DNA of 64,000 nucleotides from Granulicella sp. S190 (GTDB taxonomy: Bacteria; Acidobacteriota; Terriglobia; Terriglobales; Acidobacteriaceae): contig NZ_LMUD01000047.1 of the NCBI RefSeq assembly GCF_009766095.1, positions 113,485-177,484 on the forward strand, in the 5' to 3' direction. Shown here piece by piece: positions 51,543 through 60,112 of the stretch. A program made the position numbers and the translations under genes. Numbering within the stretch: position 1 is the stretch's first letter; each line of letters begins with the position of its first letter. Under the pieces are notes generated by a model. The model saw only the letters and a program-made list of their open reading frames with translations. It was not told the origin of the DNA and did not search any database.

Positions 51543-52679
51543 CTATGCGGATTTCTTCGCTCTTTTATAGAAGGGAAGCGGCACAACCTTCGCCTTCACC
51601 ATCTGTCCGCGAATCTCCACCGCGACCTCAGTATCGAGCGCCGTAAAATCCACAGGCACATAGGCCATCGCAATATTCTTCTTCAAGAACGGCGCAGGCG
51701 ATCCGCTGGTAATCTCGCCGAGCCGCTTCCCTTCAAGCGAAAACACGGTGTACCCGTCCCGTCCGATTCCACGCTCGATCATCTCCAGACCCACCAGCTT
51801 GCGACCGGGTCCGCCCTCAGCCTGTATCTTCGCCAGAGCCTCACGCCCGACAAATTCTCCCTTGTCGAGCTTCGCATAGCGTCCCAGCCCAGCCTCAAAC
51901 ACATTGATCGTGTCCGAGATCTCATGCCCGTACAGCGCCATTCCAGCCTCCAGCCGCAGCGTATTTCGCGCTCCCAGCCCACACGCCAGAATCCCAAACT
52001 CCGAGCCTGCCTCCAGCACCTCGCCCCATACTCGCGCGCTCGTCGGTTCGTCCGAAGGGATGTAAATCTCAAATCCATCCTCGCCGGTGTATCCCGTCCG
52101 GGCGATCATTACGTTGTGCAGACCGCACACCTGCCCCCACGTAAACCAATAGTTCTTGATCGTGCTCAGATCCGTCGAAGTCAGCTTCTGCAGCGTCTCC
52201 GCCGCCCTCGGCCCCTGTATCGCAAGCTGCGTGTAGTAGTCGCTGAAGTCGTTCACATGCACGCCAGGCATATGTCCAATCTGCTTCCGCACCCACTGCA
52301 CGTCCTTCTCGCGCGTCCCCGCGTTGATCACGATCAGGTAGTCATTGTCCGAAAGCTTGTGCACCACCACATCATCGACAAACGTGCCATTGGGATGAAG
52401 CATCGCCGAATAGTGTGCCTGTCTCACTGCCAGCTTCGAAGCGTCGTTCATGCAAAGCTGTTGCACCGCCGCCAGCGATCCAGGCCCGCGCAGTTGAATA
52501 TCGCCCATGTGCGACACATCGAACACGCCCACCGCAGTTCTTACCGCCATGTGCTCCGCAATCAGGCCGCAGCAATCCACCGGCATATCCCAACCACCGA
52601 AGTCCACCATCTTGGACTTCGCTGCCCGGTGTACCGCGTTCAGTGCTGTCTTGCGAAGGGGTGCCATTGTCTCTGCCAT
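51543..52679 (-). CDS. gcvT: Aminomethyltransferase (glycine cleavage T protein)
   Basis: Transfers the methylene group from GcvH-bound aminomethyl to tetrahydrofolate. The 378-residue protein has the conserved N-terminal helix region (KTALNAVHRAAKSKMVDFGGWDMPV), GVFDVSHMGDIQLRGP and the RTGYTGEDGFEIYIP block for folate binding, and ARNTLRLEAGMALYGHEI. First gene of the operon; GAGGAAG upstream. No glycine riboswitch-like structure is visible in the 98 bases before it. Confidence 0.95.
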   Translation of the reverse strand: MAETMAPLRKTALNAVHRAAKSKMVDFGGWDMPVDCCGLIAEHMAVRTAVGVFDVSHMGDIQLRGPGSLAAVQQLCMNDASKLAVRQAHYSAMLHPNGTFVDDVVVHKLSDNDYLIVINAGTREKDVQWVRKQIGHMPGVHVNDFSDYYTQLAIQGPRAAETLQKLTSTDLSTIKNYWFTWGQVCGLHNVMIARTGYTGEDGFEIYIPSDEPTSARVWGEVLEAGSEFGILACGLGARNTLRLEAGMALYGHEISDTINVFEAGLGRYAKLDKGEFVGREALAKIQAEGGPGRKLVGLEMIERGIGRDGYTVFSLEGKRLGEITSGSPAPFLKKNIAMAYVPVDFTALDTEVAVEIRGQMVKAKVVPLPFYKRAKKSA

Positions 52680-52777
52680 GCGGTGCTTCCTCTAATCTTT
52701 CTCGTGGGTGCTGCCCATAAACGATAGCATTCGATGGCCACCTTCAACCACCCGCGAGCGAGTCGCGCCACGCACCT

Positions 52778-53341
52778 CTATCTCGCACTCTTCCCCGCCA
52801 AACCCTCAACCTGTTGCTTTAACGCCGCATAAGCCGCATCGGTCGGTTGGCCTTGGGTCTGCCAGACTACGTTTCCCTGCCCGTCCACAATCAGCAGGTA
52901 AGCATCATCGGCCGCGCCATAGTGGACCACTTCCCGCCATCCCTCTTCATTGCTCGTAATCGGCAGGATCCGTTGGTAAGCCCGCTCCGGCGTCGACGAC
53001 TTGATCGATCGCAAAACAAGTCCACGCAACAGACTCGGTACTGAGGCCACCACCGGCAGCTCATAGAACGCCACCACTTCGGAGCTTCGATAGTCTCCAG
53101 CGATCTTCTGCGCCCAATCCGTCACAGCCTCACGAGATCCGCGACTGAACCCCAGCACAAGAATACCCGCGGCCTTATCCTGCAACTGCGCCGGAAGACT
53201 CACAGCCTGATTCGCAAACGAAGTGCCATGCACCTCGGGAATTCGCGCACCAGCCGCATGATCGGTGACAGCCAATCCATTCACTGCAAGCAGCGCGAAC
53301 AACAGATGGCAGCGGAGAGAAGACTTCACGCCCATAGCCAT
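52778..53341 (-). CDS. Secreted thioredoxin-fold-like protein, ATP10-like
   Basis: A 187-residue exported protein (MAMGVKSSLRCHLLFALLAV, cleavage near HAAGA). The core resembles ATP10-like/thioredoxin-fold proteins: GILVLGFSRGSREAVTDWAQKI, VVAFYELPVVASVPSLLRGLVLRSI, DAYLLIVDGQGNVVWQTQG. There is no CxxC active site, so it is not a classical thioredoxin. Start 53335 is an alternative (better spaced AAGGG). It lies upstream of gcvT on the same strand, 98 bases away. Function unproven. Confidence 0.7.
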   Translation of the reverse strand: MAMGVKSSLRCHLLFALLAVNGLAVTDHAAGARIPEVHGTSFANQAVSLPAQLQDKAAGILVLGFSRGSREAVTDWAQKIAGDYRSSEVVAFYELPVVASVPSLLRGLVLRSIKSSTPERAYQRILPITSNEEGWREVVHYGAADDAYLLIVDGQGNVVWQTQGQPTDAAYAALKQQVEGLAGKSAR

Positions 53342-53461
53342 CCCTTAAGTCTATCCGCCTCCACCCGTCGGCTTCTCTGCCAATACCCCGCGTCAGCAAC
53401 TTCTTACCATCCACTGAAACTCTGGCCGCGATTCGTTGATAAGCATCCGTTTCGAACAGCA

Positions 53462-53998
53462 TCAGTGCATGGAGCTAGGCAGAGACTTGGTCAGCCTGCC
53501 CGCATCCAGCACCAGGCTCGCCAGTGCTTCGTCGAAGTTGTGATCGTGCGTCTTCTGCTTTGCCGCCGGAGCCACAGACTCCGTCAACGCCCAGAGAACA
53601 TAGTGCGTCGGCCTGTCATAGATCACCAATCGGAACATCGGCAGCGGATCGGACGCACCCTTCTGCTTATCCGCATTCGAAGGCCCGTTCGGAGCCGAGA
53701 GCTGCAGCTCAAACACAAGATCAGCCTCCGCTGGCGTGGCCACCAGCTGATACCGTCCCCAGCTGGAAACATCGGCATAAAACTGGTTGTAAGCCCGATC
53801 CGGATCGCCGCTGAACGGATGAGGGAACAACCCGCTATCCGCTCCCGCATTCGAGAGGAAGACAGTCTTCGCGTTCAGCAACAAAGGCGGAACCGGTGCA
53901 GTCTCAGGAGTCACAGGCTCCTGCGCCACTGCGAGAACCCCGGACAGAACTACCAAAGCACAGCATCCTGCAATCGATCGAAACCCCATCATCGTCAT
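53462..53998 (-). CDS. Secreted protein of unknown function
   Basis: A 178-residue protein. The ATG at 53998 is chosen over the open frame to 54052: it follows GGAGAGG closely and starts the signal peptide (MTMMGFRSIAGCCALVVLSG, cleavage near AVAQ). Mature part: NAKTVFLSNAGADSG..., YNQFYADVSSWGRYQLVATPAEADLVFELQL, and RLVIYDRPTHYVLWALTE. The pattern (a leading alanine-valine strand, then periplasmic domain with AEADL) recalls acidobacterial uncharacterised secreted proteins. No catalytic residues apparent. Confidence 0.7.
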   Translation of the reverse strand: MTMMGFRSIAGCCALVVLSGVLAVAQEPVTPETAPVPPLLLNAKTVFLSNAGADSGLFPHPFSGDPDRAYNQFYADVSSWGRYQLVATPAEADLVFELQLSAPNGPSNADKQKGASDPLPMFRLVIYDRPTHYVLWALTESVAPAAKQKTHDHNFDEALASLVLDAGRLTKSLPSSMH

Positions 53999-54121
53999 GT
54001 CCTCTCCATGCAGGACGGAGCATCCATCGCGAAACACTGTCCGTCCGCGCACTCAAGAGACGCACTCACAAGAACAAATGTTTCGCCGAATGCCGCAACG
54101 GCGAGTCGAGAAAAAGGGAAA

Positions 54122-54209
54122 AAGTCACGAAGCGACTGCCAAACCGGGGTCCCCGCAAACAGGTCTTGTTTGTGGGGTGGCTAGGCGCAGGAGGACCGTC
54201 CCGCAGGAC
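54122..54209. repeat. Degenerate palindromic intergenic repeat, family A-like
   Basis: It begins AAGTCACGAAGCGACTGCC and ends CGTCCCGCAGGAC, like the 49-base repeat at 46633 and 60039, but holds an extra hairpin CCCCGCAAACA/TGTTTGTGGGG (54151-54177, one G-T wobble). It ends at the mutase stop codon. Confidence 0.55.
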
Positions 54210-55831
54210 TAAACAGTCACCGACTCGCGATACTCCCCAAACACCCTCCGCATCACATCCGCAATCTCGCCCACTGTAGCGAAGCTCTCCACGGCGTGCA
54301 AAATCTGTGGCATCAAATTTCCCCCACCCCGAGCCGCATCCTCCACTCTTCGCAGCGCCGCAGCATGGACACCCGCATCCCGCCGCATCCGCATCGCCCG
54401 CACCCGCTCAACCTGCCGTCCCTCCAGTGCCTCATCGATCCGCTGAATCGGAATCGCGACCTCCTGCTCACTGGCAAACTCATTCACCCCAACCACCACG
54501 GCTTCCCTCGCATCCACTGACCGCTGATACGCATACGCCGCATTCTGTATCTCCCGCTGCACATATCCCTTATCGATCGCGCGCAACATCCCGTACTTTC
54601 CGCCCAGATCGAAGCGCGCAATCGTAGCGAGATACTCCTCCGCACGCCGCTCAATCTCATTGGTTAGCGACTCCACATAAAAAGAGCCTGCCAGCGGATC
54701 GACCGTCTGCGCCACCCCACTCTCATGCGCCAGAATCTGCTGCGTCCGCAGAGCAATTCGTGCCGCATTCTCTGTCGGCAAAGACAGCGCCTCATCGAAT
54801 CCATTCGTGTGCAGACTCTGCGTCCCGCCCAGCACCGCTGCCAGCGCCTGCAGCGTAGTGCGCGCAATATTGTTCTCCGGCTGCTGCGCCGTCAGCGTAG
54901 ACCCGGCCGTCTGCGTATGAAACCGCAGCATCCAGCTGCGCGGATTCTTCGCGCCAAAGTGCTCCCGCATGATCCGCGCCCACATCCGCCGCGCCGCGCG
55001 AAACTTCGCCACCTCTTCCAGCAGATTGTTATGCGAGTTAAAGAAAAAACTCAACCGCGGCGCAAACGCATCCACGTCCAAACCCGCGTCAATCGCAGCC
55101 TGCACATAGGTCATGCCATCGGCCAGCGTAAACGCCACCTCCTGCACCGCCGTACAGCCGGCCTCGCGCATGTGGTAGCCGGAGATCGAGATCGTATTCC
55201 ACTCCGGCACCTCATCCGCCGCCCAAGCGAAGATGTCGGTCACAATTCGCATCGCCTGCGTCACCGGATAGATATACGTCCCGCGCGCGATGTACTCCTT
55301 CAAAATATCGTTCTGGATCGTCCCATTCAGCTTCTTCGCATCCGCCCCCGTACGCTTCGCCACCGCGACATACAGCGCCAGCAAAATCGAAGCCGTCGCA
55401 TTGATCGTCATCGATGTTGAAATCGTATCCAGCCGTATCCCATCGAATAGCCGCTGCATATCCTCGATCGAATCGATCGCAACCCCAACCTTGCCCACCT
55501 CACCCAACGCCAGCGGCGAGTCCGAGTCATACCCAATCTGCGTCGGCAGATCGAACGCCACACTCAAGCCTTTCGTCCCATTCGCCAGCAGAAACTTGTA
55601 TCGCTTGTTCGACTCCTCGGCATCGCCCATCCCCGCATACTGCCGCATCGTCCACAACCGCCCGCGATACATCGTCGGCTGGATTCCACGCGTAAACGGA
55701 TACTCCCCCGGCTCGCCCACCGTAGCGGCCGCATCGAAGCTCTGAAGATCTTCCGCTCCATAGACAAGCTTCACTGGAATCCCGGAGCTCGTCTTGGTCT
55801 CTTCCATCTTCTTTTTTATCTGTTCAGACAT
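54209..55831 (-). CDS. B12-dependent acyl-CoA mutase catalytic subunit (methylmalonyl-CoA mutase type)
   Basis: A 540-residue catalytic (alpha) subunit. Methylmalonyl-CoA mutase interconverts (R)-methylmalonyl-CoA and succinyl-CoA with adenosylcobalamin. Diagnostic blocks: YPFTRGIQPTMYRGRLWTMRQYAGMGDAEESNKRYKFLLANG, GLSVAFDLPTQIGYDSDSP, the TIQNDILKEYIARGTYIYPV stretch and NNIARTTLQALAAVLGGTQSLHTNGFDEALSLP. The C-terminal cobalamin-binding domain is absent, so a separate small subunit must exist outside the window. Isobutyryl-CoA mutase-like activity cannot be excluded. Possible leaderless start: TACACT sits 9 bases upstream. Confidence 0.92.
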   Translation of the reverse strand: MSEQIKKKMEETKTSSGIPVKLVYGAEDLQSFDAAATVGEPGEYPFTRGIQPTMYRGRLWTMRQYAGMGDAEESNKRYKFLLANGTKGLSVAFDLPTQIGYDSDSPLALGEVGKVGVAIDSIEDMQRLFDGIRLDTISTSMTINATASILLALYVAVAKRTGADAKKLNGTIQNDILKEYIARGTYIYPVTQAMRIVTDIFAWAADEVPEWNTISISGYHMREAGCTAVQEVAFTLADGMTYVQAAIDAGLDVDAFAPRLSFFFNSHNNLLEEVAKFRAARRMWARIMREHFGAKNPRSWMLRFHTQTAGSTLTAQQPENNIARTTLQALAAVLGGTQSLHTNGFDEALSLPTENAARIALRTQQILAHESGVAQTVDPLAGSFYVESLTNEIERRAEEYLATIARFDLGGKYGMLRAIDKGYVQREIQNAAYAYQRSVDAREAVVVGVNEFASEQEVAIPIQRIDEALEGRQVERVRAMRMRRDAGVHAAALRRVEDAARGGGNLMPQILHAVESFATVGEIADVMRRVFGEYRESVTV

Positions 55832-55862
55832 GCCGAACAAGTGTACCCGCACACGCGCAACG

Positions 55863-56363
55863 CTAACTGCGCTTGCCCCTGCGATTCGCCTTTACGAAGC
55901 TGCTGGCGCAGAAGTATCCAAACACCACCGCCATCGCCGCAGTCAGCAGCAGATGCACATGCGCGTCATGGTTCGCTGCCGTCTCGTGCCACTCTCCGCG
56001 CATCTTCCACGCGCTGGTCGCCGCAAACACCGCGAAGATCCCGAAGAACACGCCAGTCAGCTCCAGCCACAACTGGCCGGACAGCTTCACGAATGGTCCC
56101 CACACCGCCTCGCCAAAGCGTTTCCCGCCACGCTTCAAACCATGCCCGGTCTGCACCACCTGCGCCGTCGTCCGCGCCGCCTTCTCACCCAGCCGAGCCC
56201 CAGAAGCCTCAGCCTTACTCCGGTCGACACTCGAAGCCGCACCACCAGCCTTCGCCGCACCAGAGGGATTCGGTGCCGTAGCCGCATCCACCGCCGTCAC
56301 CAGCGTCTTAGCCGCTGCACGAGCCCCAACCCCCAGCGCACGACCAAACCGAACCGAATCCAT
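55863..56363 (-). CDS. Membrane protein of unknown function
   Basis: A 166-residue protein from the ATG at 56363, chosen because the region upstream (frame open to 56672) has no coding character. N-terminal low-complexity Ala/Gly/Arg part (ARAAAKTLVTAVDAATAPNPSG), then two membrane helices (LWLELTGVFFGIFAVFAATSAW and VHLLLTAAMAVVFGYFCASSFV). TACACT followed by TTGGATT lies directly before the ATG, with TTGTGG 16 bases further: a leaderless-type promoter is likely. Function unknown. Confidence 0.65.
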   Translation of the reverse strand: MDSVRFGRALGVGARAAAKTLVTAVDAATAPNPSGAAKAGGAASSVDRSKAEASGARLGEKAARTTAQVVQTGHGLKRGGKRFGEAVWGPFVKLSGQLWLELTGVFFGIFAVFAATSAWKMRGEWHETAANHDAHVHLLLTAAMAVVFGYFCASSFVKANRRGKRS

Positions 56364-56500
56364 AATCCAAAGTGTAGCCGTTCCCCGAATATCCACAAAG
56401 CCATCCCTGAAAACTGCAACACCTTCACGCCTCTCCGCATCCAAGCCCCAGAACACGTCGTTCTGTGCACCGGAATCAAAACAGGAAAAGGAACCTCCCC

Positions 56501-56653
56501 ATGAAGAGCACGCTTTGGATGATCGGCGGATTCTGTGCTGCCGCCGCTGGCTTTTTAGTCTTTGGTTGCCGCAAGACCCCGCCGGTCGAACTTCTCGCCC
56601 ACCGACTCCAGGATGCCTGGGCCGACCATCACACTGTAGCGGAAACCACTTAG
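56501..56653 (+). CDS. Very small lipoprotein-like protein
   Basis: A 50-residue frame starting MKSTLWMIGGFCAAAAGFLVFGC, a lipobox-type end (Cys about 23), then RKTPPVELLAHRLQDAWADHHTV. GGAA lies 7 bases before the ATG. Short and plausible as a lipoprotein, but not assigned to a family. Confidence 0.5.
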   Translation: MKSTLWMIGGFCAAAAGFLVFGCRKTPPVELLAHRLQDAWADHHTVAETT

Positions 56654-56883
56654 CTTCTCTCCCTCTTGCCACGAAGGAAAATCACGTTGCAGCCTCCGCA
56701 ACGATGGGCGTATTCTTGAACCAGTAACTTTGCGATGCAGTTATACCCGCAATGCCGTTCCCGCCGGGCACCTTCGCCGGGAATACCCGATGCGTGGAGA
56801 TGTTCGACCCATAGGGCAGCCCGGAGGTGGCATTGAATCAGAAGGTCAAAAACCTGATACAGAAACTTGGCGAAGCGATCCAC
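56650..56883 (-). CDS. Possible small CxxC protein
   Basis: A 77-codon frame with a GTG start. The C-terminal part (YNCIAKLLVQEYAHRCGGCNV) has a CxxC pair like a zinc-binding motif. It overlaps the start of the next, divergent gene by 51 bases and has no ribosome binding site, so it may be a chance frame. Confidence 0.3.
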   Translation of the reverse strand: MDRFAKFLYQVFDLLIQCHLRAALWVEHLHASGIPGEGARRERHCGYNCIAKLLVQEYAHRCGGCNVIFLRGKRERS

Positions 56884-57165
56884 GAGTCCGTCTCGGAGTC
56901 GGAGGATATAGCAGGCGTCGTCAAAAACATCCGCGAACAGGGTTTTGATGTCCTCCTTATGCTTGAGGCCACCATCGGTCTCAACGAGGTTGAGGCAGAA
57001 GCCGATGAGGTAACCGACGCTGCCGAAGACGGCACCGAAGGACCATTTACCTCAAACGATCTATCCTTCCTGAAATCTTTGCGCATCAGCCTCTCTGAAG
57101 ATGAAGCAACCGACGTCACCGATAGCACTGACTCCACAGATCCACCCGACGTCACCGAAGTCTAA
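56833..57165 (+). CDS. Small acidic protein of unknown function
   Basis: A 110-residue protein. The start is probably the TTG at 56833 (GGAGG 5 bases upstream) rather than the GTG at 56827, which overlaps that site. It begins with the helix NQKVKNLIQKLGEAIHESVSESEDIAGVVKNIREQG, continues into VLLMLEATIGLNEVEAE and ends in a Ser/Thr/Asp-rich tail with repeats of DSTDSTDPPD. No known family. An 8-bp hairpin (57176-57214) follows the stop. Confidence 0.65.
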   Translation: MNQKVKNLIQKLGEAIHESVSESEDIAGVVKNIREQGFDVLLMLEATIGLNEVEAEADEVTDAAEDGTEGPFTSNDLSFLKSLRISLSEDEATDVTDSTDSTDPPDVTEV

Positions 57166-57175
57166 TCAGGGCCAC

Positions 57176-57214
57176 GCGACGAGGTTCAGGCTCACCCCGT
57201 CTGGATCTCGTCGC
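57176..57214 (+). terminator. Hairpin after the small acidic protein gene
   Basis: Perfect 8-bp arms GCGACGAG (57176-57183) and CTCGTCGC (57207-57214), 10 bases past the stop; no T-run. Position fits a 3' end structure. Confidence 0.5.
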
Positions 57215-57355
57215 CGTCCTCTCCCTCATTCGTTCCCAAGACCCTCTCTGCGTGGTAGACTCGCGTTTCTCCGTAACACGCCGGTCACTTTGTGCATCTG
57301 ACTGACGTGACACGAAGTTAAGCCGTCTAACGCAGAAGTCGGAGTCCGGAAGATT

Positions 57356-58618
57356 ATGAGAGATACCCTTGGTGTTCTACTCGCTGGTGGTGCTGGCGAA
57401 CGACTCTTTCCCCTCACCCGCGATCGAGCGAAGCCTGCCGTCCCCTTCGCCGGCCAGTACCGCATCATCGACATCACCCTCTCCAACTGCATCAACTCCG
57501 ATCTACGCCACGTCTATATCCTCACCCAGTACAAGGCGCTCTCGCTCAACCGTCACATCCGCGAAGGTTGGGGCACCGTCGTCGCCAACGAGCTGGGCGA
57601 GTTCATCGAGATCCTCCCCCCCATGCAGCGCGTCTCCAAATCCTGGTACCAGGGCACCGCAGACGCCGTCTACCAGAACATCTACTCCATCGGCTCCGAG
57701 GAGCCCAAGTACGTCCTTATCCTCTCCGGCGACCACATCTACAAGATGAACTATGCCCTCATGATGCAGCAGCACGTCGACACCGGCGCTGACGTCACCA
57801 TCGCCACCCTCCCCATCAAACCGGAAGACGTATCCTCCTTCGGCGTTGTGGAAGTCGCCCGCAACGGCGAAGTCATCGGCTTCGAGGAGAAGCCTAAAGA
57901 GACAAAGCTCCGTTCGCCCTTCAACCCCGACATGGTCGACGCCTCCATGGGCATCTATCTCTTCAACACCGACATCCTCCTCCCCGAGCTCATCAAGGAC
58001 GCGGAAGACCCAGACTCCAAGCACGACTTCGGCCACAACATCCTGCCCAACATCCTCGGCCGCGTAAAAATGCACGCTTACAACTTCGTCGACGAGAACA
58101 AGCAGAAGGCTCTTTACTGGCGCGACGTGGGAACCCTCGAGGCCTACTACGAGGCCAACATGGACGTTGCCGGCGTCACCCCTATCTTCAACCTCTACGA
58201 CAAGTCCTGGCCCATGCGCACCCGCCCCTATCAGTACCCGCCTGCCAAGTTCGTCTTCGGCGAGCCGGGCCGCACTGGCATGGCCATCAACTCCATCGTC
58301 GCTGCCGGATCTATCGTCTCGGGAGCAGTCATTCGCAACTCCGTCGTCTCCCAGGACGTCCGCGTCAACTCCTACGCCGATGTCGACTCCAGCATCGTCT
58401 TCTCTCACGTCAACATCGGCCGACACTGCCGCATCCGCCATGCCATCATCGACCGCGACGTCCACATCCCGGACGGCACCGTCATCGGCTACGACCCCAA
58501 CGAAGACAAGAAAAACTACTTCGTCTCCCAAAGCGGTCTTACCGTCGTCACTCGCGACTACTCCGTCTACGAAAACCCCGTCTCCCCCGAATTCCTCCAG
58601 CAGGGAAACTCCTGGTAG
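57356..58618 (+). CDS. glgC: Glucose-1-phosphate adenylyltransferase
   Basis: Makes ADP-glucose from ATP and glucose-1-phosphate, the first committed step of bacterial glycogen synthesis. The 420-residue protein shows LLAGGAGERLFPLTRDRAKPAVPF (nucleotide-binding, PAVPF motif with the catalytic-type Lys), YRIIDITLSNCINS, SGDHIYKMNY and the C-terminal left-handed beta-helix typical of GlgC (VSGAVIRNSVVSQDVRVNSYADV... AIIDRDVHIPDGTVIGYD). Upstream GGAG is at normal spacing. No other glg gene is in the window. A 10-bp hairpin follows the stop. Confidence 0.95.
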   Translation: MRDTLGVLLAGGAGERLFPLTRDRAKPAVPFAGQYRIIDITLSNCINSDLRHVYILTQYKALSLNRHIREGWGTVVANELGEFIEILPPMQRVSKSWYQGTADAVYQNIYSIGSEEPKYVLILSGDHIYKMNYALMMQQHVDTGADVTIATLPIKPEDVSSFGVVEVARNGEVIGFEEKPKETKLRSPFNPDMVDASMGIYLFNTDILLPELIKDAEDPDSKHDFGHNILPNILGRVKMHAYNFVDENKQKALYWRDVGTLEAYYEANMDVAGVTPIFNLYDKSWPMRTRPYQYPPAKFVFGEPGRTGMAINSIVAAGSIVSGAVIRNSVVSQDVRVNSYADVDSSIVFSHVNIGRHCRIRHAIIDRDVHIPDGTVIGYDPNEDKKNYFVSQSGLTVVTRDYSVYENPVSPEFLQQGNSW

Positions 58619-58646
58619 AGCAAAAAGGACTACCGATAAAAACGAA

Positions 58647-58692
58647 ATAGCACGGACTAAAGGCAGCTATCTGGCCTCTAAATCCGTGCTAT
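58647..58692. terminator. Terminator between glgC and the outer-membrane-like protein gene
   Basis: Perfect 10-bp arms ATAGCACGGA (58647-58656) and TCCGTGCTAT (58683-58692), with inner AGGC/GCCT, flanked by AAAAA and TTTT. It can serve both convergent genes. Confidence 0.8.
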
Positions 58693-58714
58693 CGGTTTTA
58701 TCCGCGGTCTGCTT

Positions 58715-59572
58715 TTACTTCTCTTTGCCTATCCGGTAAACCACACCTGCCGAGATAGAAAAGAACTCCCGAGTCTCCGTTCCGAAGTGCTCAAAGATCA
58801 GATCAGGCGAAACCCGAATCGCCCAGTTCTTCGAGCGGTTGAAGTCGAGACTCGCTCCCACCGCAGCAATCGGGCTGGTACGGTTCGAGTAGAGCCCCGT
58901 AGACGCATACGCCTGGGCTATGGGCACCACCAGGTTCCTGAAGCTGTAGTTGAAAGTTCCGTGAGACGCACCGCCGTAGGCATGAAAGTTCAACGCGGCA
59001 TATTGGTTCTTGTACCGAGTGCGATACTGCACGCCCCCCATGAAGGTATTCAGGTACACCAGTGGCCGGTTGTTGATGCCCGTACCGCCGGTTGAATTGG
59101 GCTGAGTAATTCCCGCGTTCGCAAACACCGGCGTCGTTCCTGCATCAATGCGGTAGTTCGCAGCTAAGCCGATGTCGCGCGTAAACCAGTGGTCTCCCGG
59201 CAGCCAATATGTTCCCAGCACCTCACCACCGCCCAGGTTCATACGCTTGGGCAGAGACTGCCCGGCCTGGAAGTTCATAAAGTTCAGGCCGCCGTAGATC
59301 TCATACTTGTTGTCGTAGGTCGGAAGCGCGGCCAGCGCGATCTTCGAGTTCGCGATCGGAACCGTCGTCGTTGTTGTCGTCGTCGGACTTGTCTGCGTCG
59401 TCGAAGACGAAGTGGAGCTCTGCGCCTGCATCGCGCCTGTCATCAGCAAACCCATCACACCCGTTGCCAACACTCCAAAGTATGCGCGCCGTCCCGTCCT
59501 CCGCGCCCCGGTCAACTTCCTTGCATCACTCGTCTTCAATCGCAACATCCGTCTCCGCATCTCTTCCAGCAT
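58715..59572 (-). CDS. Secreted outer-membrane beta-barrel-like protein
   Basis: A 285-residue protein with an N-terminal export signal (basic segment, then YFGVLATGVMGLLMTGAMQAQ) followed by a Ser/Thr-rich linker. The rest is a string of alternating beta strands with Tyr/Phe/Arg-Tyr patterns (YEIYGGLNFMNFQAGQ, GGEVLGTYWLPGDHWFTRDIGLAANYR, GVQYRTRYKNQYAALNFHAYGGASHG) and a C-terminal aromatic strand (FFSISAGVVYRIG), like small OmpA/OmpW-type outer-membrane barrels. Ligand or function unknown. Confidence 0.75.
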   Translation of the reverse strand: MLEEMRRRMLRLKTSDARKLTGARRTGRRAYFGVLATGVMGLLMTGAMQAQSSTSSSTTQTSPTTTTTTTVPIANSKIALAALPTYDNKYEIYGGLNFMNFQAGQSLPKRMNLGGGEVLGTYWLPGDHWFTRDIGLAANYRIDAGTTPVFANAGITQPNSTGGTGINNRPLVYLNTFMGGVQYRTRYKNQYAALNFHAYGGASHGTFNYSFRNLVVPIAQAYASTGLYSNRTSPIAAVGASLDFNRSKNWAIRVSPDLIFEHFGTETREFFSISAGVVYRIGKEK

Positions 59573-59718
59573 CTGCTACTGCAATTCTTCAGTTACCAAG
59601 ATATAACGTTCAGCCAACATCTGCTTCGGCCGCCCCGCCGTATCTATGCAGAGCGCATACCTGTGCGACAATAGTGGGTGGCAGTTGGCCTACGCGCCAG
59701 GCTGCAGGGAGAAACAGT

Positions 59719-59931
59719 ATGGGCGAACTATTTACACCGACACACCTCATCGTCATCGCCGTTGTCGTTCTGGTCCTCTTCGGCGGCAAGAAGCTGCCTG
59801 AGCTCGGCAAGGGCCTCGGCGAAGGTCTTCGTGGCTTCAAAGACGGCATGAAGGGCGTTACTGACGAGGTCAACAAGCCTACCGAGACCACGCACGCCGT
59901 AACCCCCAAGCCCGAAGAGTCCGTCAAATAG
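59719..59931 (+). CDS. tatA: Sec-independent (twin-arginine) translocase protein TatA
   Basis: A 70-residue TatA/E protein that forms the translocation pore for folded, twin-arginine substrates. A single N-terminal membrane helix (HLIVIAVVVLVLFGGKKLPE), the amphipathic helix with the conserved FGGKKLPELGKGLGEGLR and an unstructured tail (TETTHAVTPKPEESVK) are present. The ATG at 59719 follows AGGGAG at normal spacing; longer in-frame starts are not supported. tatB/tatC are not adjacent. Confidence 0.95.
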   Translation: MGELFTPTHLIVIAVVVLVLFGGKKLPELGKGLGEGLRGFKDGMKGVTDEVNKPTETTHAVTPKPEESVK

Positions 59932-60038
59932 ACGGACCTTACCTCCCCGCAATCCCATTCCCTTCAATAGAAGCCAATCACTGTTGTCGTGCCTGAGACA
60001 GTCGGGCGGTGACCACGGAGCACTACGCGAAGCAATCA

Positions 60039-60087
60039 CAAGTCACGCAGTGACCGCCCCACGCGTAGTGGGCCCGTCCGGCAGGAC
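60039..60087. repeat. Palindromic intergenic repeat, family A, copy 2
   Basis: Matches the 49-base element at 46633-46681 with three base differences. Two of them change the loops of the GTCAC/GTGAC and CCAC/GTGG palindromes, so pairing is kept. Lies between tatA and the PPK2 gene, like its sister between genes. Confidence 0.8.
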
Positions 60088-60112
60088 AAGGTAAAGCAAG
60101 GGAACCCAGCTC

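Noticed and set aside
52680..52777. Glycine riboswitch upstream of gcvT
   Set aside because: Only 98 bases are available and the paired aptamer pattern was not found.
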